A DNA stretch of 64,000 nt from NCBI GenBank assembly GCA_013399115.1, contig VXAA01005607.1:159983-223982 (forward strand), in the 5' to 3' direction. Both the position numbers and the translations under genes were made by a program. The notes under the pieces are model-generated. The model was not told the DNA's origin, did no database searches, and saw only the letters and a program-made list of their open reading frames with translations. The DNA is from Anseranas semipalmata. Its lineage: Eukaryota > Chordata > Aves > Anseriformes > Anseranatidae. This document shows, piece by piece, positions 57,924 through 64,000 of this stretch; within the stretch, counting starts at the first letter, position 1; every line of letters begins with the position of its first letter.

Positions 57924-58917
57924 CCTAAACTTAAGCCTTAACAGAATCTACACCTATCAGCACAGTAATCATGACCTTTTGATTTTGTCCCCAGTGCCTG
58001 CTTTTTAATTATCACTATGCCAAAGCATTTAATTGCATCCAGTTAGTTCTTTTTTTGTCAGGAGATGCTTGAAGAAGAAAATGTTTGCCAAAACCTCAGT
58101 AAGTCTAGAGCACAATAAGTAAATACAGTAATTTAGACCCTGACCAAGTCATGAATGCTGATATTGTAACATATACCACATACATCTTAAAATCTACCAC
58201 AACAGTAGTAGATAAAATTGCTCCATTGTATTATGCTTAACTTCCAAAGGTCATTTATCTTTTAATGTAATTCTTCTAAATGACAGAAAATCTATCAGAC
58301 GAACTCAGTGTCAGCTTTCTGGTGGTTTTCCCTCCACGTCTCTTTGTAGATTTAATTCCTTCTGATTTAGATTCAGAGAAGATTCAGATCTGCTCTGTTG
58401 TTTTCTGCAGCACCAGCAAAACGATCCATGTCTGCAACCCTTCTCCATATATGAAGCCATGTGTTAGGCTTAATTTGATACTAATCCTATGAGAAAGAAA
58501 ATACTCATTTGATAATTTCAGCAATGAGAAAACCCATGCAATCACCCAGTTTTCAAAATCTTGGTCCCAAATATCTCTCTGCGAGTTACGCAAGTTTGGC
58601 ACTGATGTCACCAAGAGCAACACATAAAATGTGTTTACTAACACTTAAGATATAAATAATAGTTAACATCCAGTCTCATAGGATACATCTTGTAAAATTT
58701 TGGAATATAATTACTCATCTGTTGCATTAGATGCATCAATTTGAGGTCATTCTTACAGCTTTGTTGCTTTTCTTACCTGACCCAGCTGGGCTAAGGGATG
58801 CGCTGTAGTCACTCACAGCTTCTGAACAGTGACAGTATACCCTAGGGCTCTTCTGAAAATGCCAGTCATTAAATGGGCATGTTCTTTTCATCTTTTTCCA
58901 ACTTTTAATCTTCTAAC

Positions 58918-58936
58918 TTTTTTTTTTTTTTTTTTT
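58918..58936. repeat. Poly(T) tract
   Basis: Nineteen consecutive T. Confidence 0.9.
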
Positions 58937-61467
58937 AACTATTTTACTTATATGCCATTGCAACCTTTGTTGGACAGGAAAGCAACCTGAGTAGAGCCAT
59001 CAGCACTTTTTAGTGTGGTAAAAAATAAGGTCCTTTATGTGTGTTCCTTTCTTACTGCTCGGGGAAATCAATTGTGTGTCCTTTGCTAGATATTCTCAGC
59101 TGGATGCTACTTCCTCCTGCTCCAAAACCAAGCCTAATAGACTGAAAAATTGTATTTCTGAATAGATTCTGCCATGGTGCTGTGACAAAAGACTGTGATA
59201 CCAGAAACTTGAGAAGCCTCTTTCAAAGTGTAAAACACAAGTTACCAAGTCACGTTTGCACATTAGTCTCTCTACCGTGTTAAGTTTCTAAAGTGTAGGC
59301 AATAGGAATTTAAGTGATACAACCGTATTTCTGATTATGCTGTTAAAGCAAAGAGGATGCATTGTGTTGGTATTGGTGCTTACTTGTGATGTACCCGTGT
59401 TTGTGTGGTGCTGTTTGTGAGTAAAGCTGTAGATTACAAACCAGTTTAAGGAGCTATATACTATTCATGACTTTTGGTAGGTCATCCATAGATTACTGTC
59501 ATAGAATAATTTTGCGGGAAACTAGATCTGTGATGTCAAGATTTAGTGATTTTAGGATTCATAGAGCCATATGCAATCTGTTTGAGCAACAGTACAGTTC
59601 TAACAAATACATCTTATTTTTTTCCTGCCATTTACTACTTCCCAGCATGATAATGTTTCTGTTTTGTGCCACTGCTTTCAATATCTGCTTTGTTCGCACC
59701 GTTGTTTCCTTCCGTTTCCTTGCCTTTCTTTCCCAGTCTATGAATAACTTTGGAAGGCTGAAAAAGCAGCCTGGGTCTTTTGTTCTTGAAAATAAGATTG
59801 ATTAATTTTGCTGAACAGGAGTGTTCCACTTATTTGCATTACATTTTTACACTCTCAGGTGGTCTCTTCTCACTGGCTCGGCCATTTCCCGACTGCTAAG
59901 GAAAAATCATTACACTGTAAAGAGATGATACGCATCATTAAATAAAACGAAAGGGGGACTTTCTAGGGAACATGTTCACTTCTCTAGTATCTCAATTCTA
60001 CTAAGACAATCAGAAATAAGTGAAATAGCTAAACATCCCAAAATACCCATTTAAATAGTTCTGGGAAATATGCACAAATGAATGCAAGTAAAGTGGTCAC
60101 CCTCATCGCTAGTCTGTGAAATTAAGTAATGCCACTTTGGTGTTCTAATAGTAATTATATGGACATGCAGTGAATATGATAAGAATATTGATTAGTTTTT
60201 AAAATCCTGTGGAAAAAAATAACTGTAGATACCTGATATATTCAGAAACGTACAGGTGCCATGTGCGCAAACAGAAACTTTCGTAAGCAATCAATTTTTT
60301 GTACTTAAAGCATTATCTGCATATAGAGGTATAGCATCTGCCAACATATTGCATGTTTTATGCAAACAGCAAATTATTTTAGCATATGCATGCATTTTGA
60401 GAATATATCCTTGGTAATTGTTTTGAAGTTTTGTCCTATGAGATCCATGGACAGCGTGTATCTGAGGTCTGCCAAATAAATCTCAGATGCAGTAATTTCC
60501 TACATGCGTTGAATATTCACTGACATGAGTGCATATTCTAATCTGTAGGAAGACTAGTATATCAGGAGTAAGAATTGTTCTGTGGATTTTAAAGAGTAAT
60601 CTTCCTGTGAAGAACTACACAGATGAGCAATTGTTAGCTAGCAGCACGCTTCGGATTGCTCTGAGTTTATATACAGATATCCTGGATTAAGTAAGAAGCG
60701 GCATTAAGCTAAACTAAAAATAATTAAGAAAATGACCAAAAATCACATTACTGATGGAACAACATACTTCAAAGCCATAACCCAAAAATGCTCAGGGTCC
60801 ACGAAACAATACAGCAATTTAGGGATGTGAATAGGCATTTTCCAAGAGAATAGCACAGTTTGCTGTGGTACAGTAGGCACTGTACTTAACAGGTTATAGC
60901 TGCCTTGAACATTTCATTGTCATTATAGCAAAGTCATCCTATGCTGAAAAAAAATCCGCCTATGAAGGAATTGCCTGCAGCTGAACCTAGTGCCTACCCC
61001 TTCATTTAATGGAATAAAAGCGATGTACAGTATCGATGCTTAGACAGTAAAAAAAAACAACAAAAAAAAATACTCAGAAAGCCAACATACATCAACATTT
61101 TCATCTTTCACCCATTAAATTTTCTGATTTATTTATACTGTCATTGGTGTCACTATTGGTCCTGTACTCTGTATATTTAAAATTTTACATCATGCTCTGA
61201 AAAAAAGTCAATCCATAAATAGCAATCTGTTTGAAAATACATAAGGCTGCATTTATCTTTAATATGCACAAGGAAGTCCCTTGACTTTGTTCATTGCACG
61301 ACTCAAAGAAAAGGTGGAGGCATTTAGGTCAAGCACAGCAATACCAACTAAAATGGCAGAAAATTAATTAAAAACTTATTTTGCCTAGTGGTAAAATGAT
61401 ATTTGAATAAAAGATCTTTTATAATGCAGTGATATTCATCAACAGTACTGCATGACTATATTTACCC

Positions 61468-61590
61468 AGGTTGGATGGGGCTTTGAGCAACCTGATCTAG
61501 TGGAAGGTGTCCCTGCCCATGGCAGGAGGTTGGTACCAGGTGATCTTTAAAGTCCCTTCCAACCCAAACCATTCTGTGATTCTACGATTC
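61468..61590 (+). mobile_element. CR1 LINE 3' tail
   Basis: Contains AGGTTGGATGGGGCTTTGAG, CAACCTGATCTAGTGGAAGG, TGTCCCTGCCCATGGCAGG and the end ATTCTGTGATTCTACGATTC. It is a different subfamily signature from the copies near 18 and 44 kb. Confidence 0.9.
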
Positions 61591-63839
61591 ATGCATACTA
61601 CCAGAAAAATTTATGTAGAAATCCTGAAGTTATTGATATCCAGTAGTGAACAGAAAACAAATCCTATTCAAATATTTATTTCTACGTCATATAGAAGAGA
61701 AAGGCCCTTGGAGCTGAAATTGAGCTCCGCTTTTGTCTTCATTACCATGACCACATGAGAGAAGAAATATTTCTAACAATGGTAATTTTGCTACTGTTTT
61801 GGCCTCATGCTCTCATTTTAGGGGCCAGATGTGTGACCCACTGATGTCAGTGGTGAATCTCCATCTGATTTCAGGCATGCACCGTTAGGTCCTTCCACGT
61901 GTGTGAAACTGGGGCAGAACTGCATCATTCTGGGCCCCAAACCTGCAAGCTTTTCTCAACGCAAGTCACATAGGATTAGTGAAACTTGTTCATATGGTAA
62001 AAGGAAAGCACAGGTGCTTGCAAATGCAGGGCCCTTTTTGATAGCAGTTTTTTACCCATTTTTGCTCAGTATGTCCGCAATATGCATGAATGCCAATACC
62101 AATAAAAACTACAGGAAACTTAAATGGCATTACTAATAAAGGGTGTTATTTCATGTCTAGTTTGTGTTGGTGACACTTGACTATTCGATATATTCCAACA
62201 TAGAGTGTTGATTTCTTGAGTACATGCTGCACCCTAGATTCACGTCTCAGTGTAATAGCCATTCGCAGCCATACTGTGGTACAGTCCCTTTAGAATCAAG
62301 ATGATTTGATTCTTTAGAAAGGCACCTTATTGTTTAAAAGCAGGACCCCTGCTCTTCTAATGTTTTAAACACTGTGATCTTTCAGAATGTGTTTATTGTA
62401 TTAGTTTTGTATTGTAGATTATGATAGAAAATAGATTTTATAGCTTTTTAAAAGCAGTGATAATACTAAGCTTCATAGTGGCAGAACAAACTGTGTATAT
62501 CCATAATATTAATATTAAAGCTGTGACTATATTTTGCCTTAAATAAATGCCCAATCTGGAACAGTATGATTTTGCATTGGATTGGTTAATTTCTTATCTT
62601 CCATTGCGCCGGCAGCTTTTCTTTCTGGAGCAGTAGTGACTCAGGGCTCCAGGGCTTTCAGCAGTACTGTGTTATCAAAGGTAAAATCATTCATGTGAGA
62701 AGTAGGTAAAACATCCAGGCTGCATATAGTGATTCAGCTGAACTATCCCATGGTAGTGTCACAGGAGATAAGAGAAGTCAGGCTGCTTTGGCCTGTAGGT
62801 TCAGGTTTGCCACTTAGCTGTTTATTTTCACCCTCCTTATATCCCAGTACATGTGGCCTCTCCAGAAAACCCTTCCCTTCCCAGTGAAGAGCATTAGAGC
62901 ATTGAAATCACCTAGGCTCACCCATAACAAGGTTTCCCCTTTGCCACCGTCAGCTGAGCTCAGCTAGAGGTGAGTGATGGGATTCCAGATTGGCCAGTGC
63001 AAAGGCAGTTCAAGAAATGTCCCAAACAAAATGTTATTGGCACTTTTTCTATAAATCTGGTGACAACCTAAGTAGCATTAAAGAATATTAGCTGGCATGC
63101 AGAAGTGACCATTAGTGTTATCCCATTAACAGGCTAAAAGCATCTCAGACTCCACATCTTGCCTCTCTGGCATACTCCTGTTAGGTCCTGGCTTTCTCAC
63201 TGATCTCCACAGGCAGATCTGCAGCTACCTGGGAACAAGAGCTCTGAGGGGTGGCATCAGAGCCAGCTGGGCACGGACCAAGTGTCTGCACCAGGAGGCA
63301 GAGGGAAGTGCCGGTGACTGAAGACTCCCCCCTGTGCAGGATGCAGGCACCATCCGCCAGCCTGACCTGATGTCTCAGGAGCTTTGTATCTTGCCAGGTG
63401 CTCAGAGTCAGGGTGTTACGGAGAGACCACAAAGGCCCGTCTTGCCCTTTGGCTGTTCGTTGTGCTGCTCACCCGGGTGGGCATCAGTGGCACTGCCAGG
63501 GTGACCTCAGGCATACCCCGAGCGACTACAGAGCTCTGGTGTTGAGAGGGAAGGACATGGGGTGGCCTCCTGGCTCCTGATGGCCAAGGGGAAAGGCTCA
63601 GGGATGGGTGGACAAGTGGTCAATGGCGAGCTGCACAGCAGGTGTCACAGGCAGGGCTTTGGACTTTGTGGCTAGGGGAATGCTTAAGGCAAAAAACCTG
63701 ATGAGCAAGGGTGGGATGCACGTGGCAAAGCGGCAACAGAGCGCCTTTGGCAGCTAACTGGAGGGCTTCCAACGAGGCACACCAGGGGAGGGGTACCTCT
63801 CACAGCTCCTTTTCAGCAAATGAGGTCGGTGGCCGCTCA
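61591..63839. other. Spacer between CR1 tail and right-hand CpG island
   Basis: G+C content rises gradually from about 63.2 kb towards the island. No recognisable exon. Confidence 0.6.
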
Positions 63840-64000
63840 GCCCCTACTATTGCACGGGGTTATTCTCCCCCAAGCGCGGGGCTCCACGCCTGCCCGGCCC
63901 CCTCGGGCCCTTTCTCCAGCCCGCCGAGCTCCCACCTCCCCGCCCGGCCGCCAGCTCCCGCGGCCACGGCCGAGACCCCCTGCCCGCACGGCGCCGCCCT
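63840..64000. promoter_or_regulatory. CpG island edge, probable promoter of next gene
   Basis: The last ~160 bases contain about 22 CpG dinucleotides, with runs such as CCGCCCGGCCGCCAGC, after a largely CpG-poor flank. This is the look of the start of a vertebrate promoter island. In vertebrates XK follows LANCL3 in the same direction, so an XK promoter is the likely identity, but no XK coding sequence lies inside the window. Confidence 0.6.

Larger units (their letters stand above)
56831..61467. other. 3' flank of LANCL3, no gene recognised
   Basis: AT-rich, with T- and A-runs (57.9, 58.9, 61.05 kb). No coding signal seen. Confidence 0.65.

Noticed and set aside
59487..59530. TCATAGAATAATTTTG-like text resembling a CR1 terminus
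   Set aside because: The match is too short and decays at once; not enough to call a repeat.

Overview
This is a piece of vertebrate, almost certainly avian, nuclear DNA. The evidence is several 3'-truncated CR1 LINE copies in both orientations (ending in the ATTCTGTGATTCTA-type 3' terminus typical of birds), an LTR of a type I associate with bird genomes, AT-rich non-coding DNA, and one widely spaced multi-exon gene with a GC-rich first exon that is partly an assembly gap. I cannot fix the species.

The only gene I can firmly support is LANCL3 (LanC-like family member 3) on the + strand. Its exon 1 begins inside a 318-base run of N (24537-24854) within a CpG island. The readable coding exons are 24855-25217, 50477-50600, 52041-52238, 54065-54272 and 55359-55518. 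All splice phases join cleanly, giving 350 residues and a stop. About 70 N-terminal residues and the start codon are missing in the gap. The two cysteines and the histidine of the LanC zinc site are intact, spaced as in LANCL1. Intron 1 is 25.3 kb; introns 2-4 are 1.1-1.8 kb.

Layout: 1-24.2 kb is intergenic. It holds a complete solo LTR (7903-8968) flanked by a perfect 5-bp duplication, a 220-bp fragment of the same LTR (16513-16732), a CR1 3' end of about 0.5 kb (17641-18158), a short CR1 tail (22037-22127) and scattered simple repeats. From 24.25 to 25.35 kb lies the LANCL3 CpG island and exon 1. From 25.2 to 50.5 kb is intron 1, with three CR1 copies, all on the minus strand, and simple repeats. 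From 50.5 to 55.5 kb are exons 2-5. From 55.5 to 63.8 kb are the 3' flank (possible 3' UTR), an AT-rich block and one CR1 tail. The last ~160 bases (63840-64000) rise sharply in CpG and look like the promoter edge of the next gene; conserved vertebrate gene order (LANCL3 then XK) makes XK the best guess, but no coding sequence of it is visible.

I found no convincing new biological system. The most useful observations are the intact LANCL3 zinc site, the solo LTR with its target duplication and internal degenerate repeats, the edge CpG island, and a weak coding-like antisense segment near 6.7 kb.
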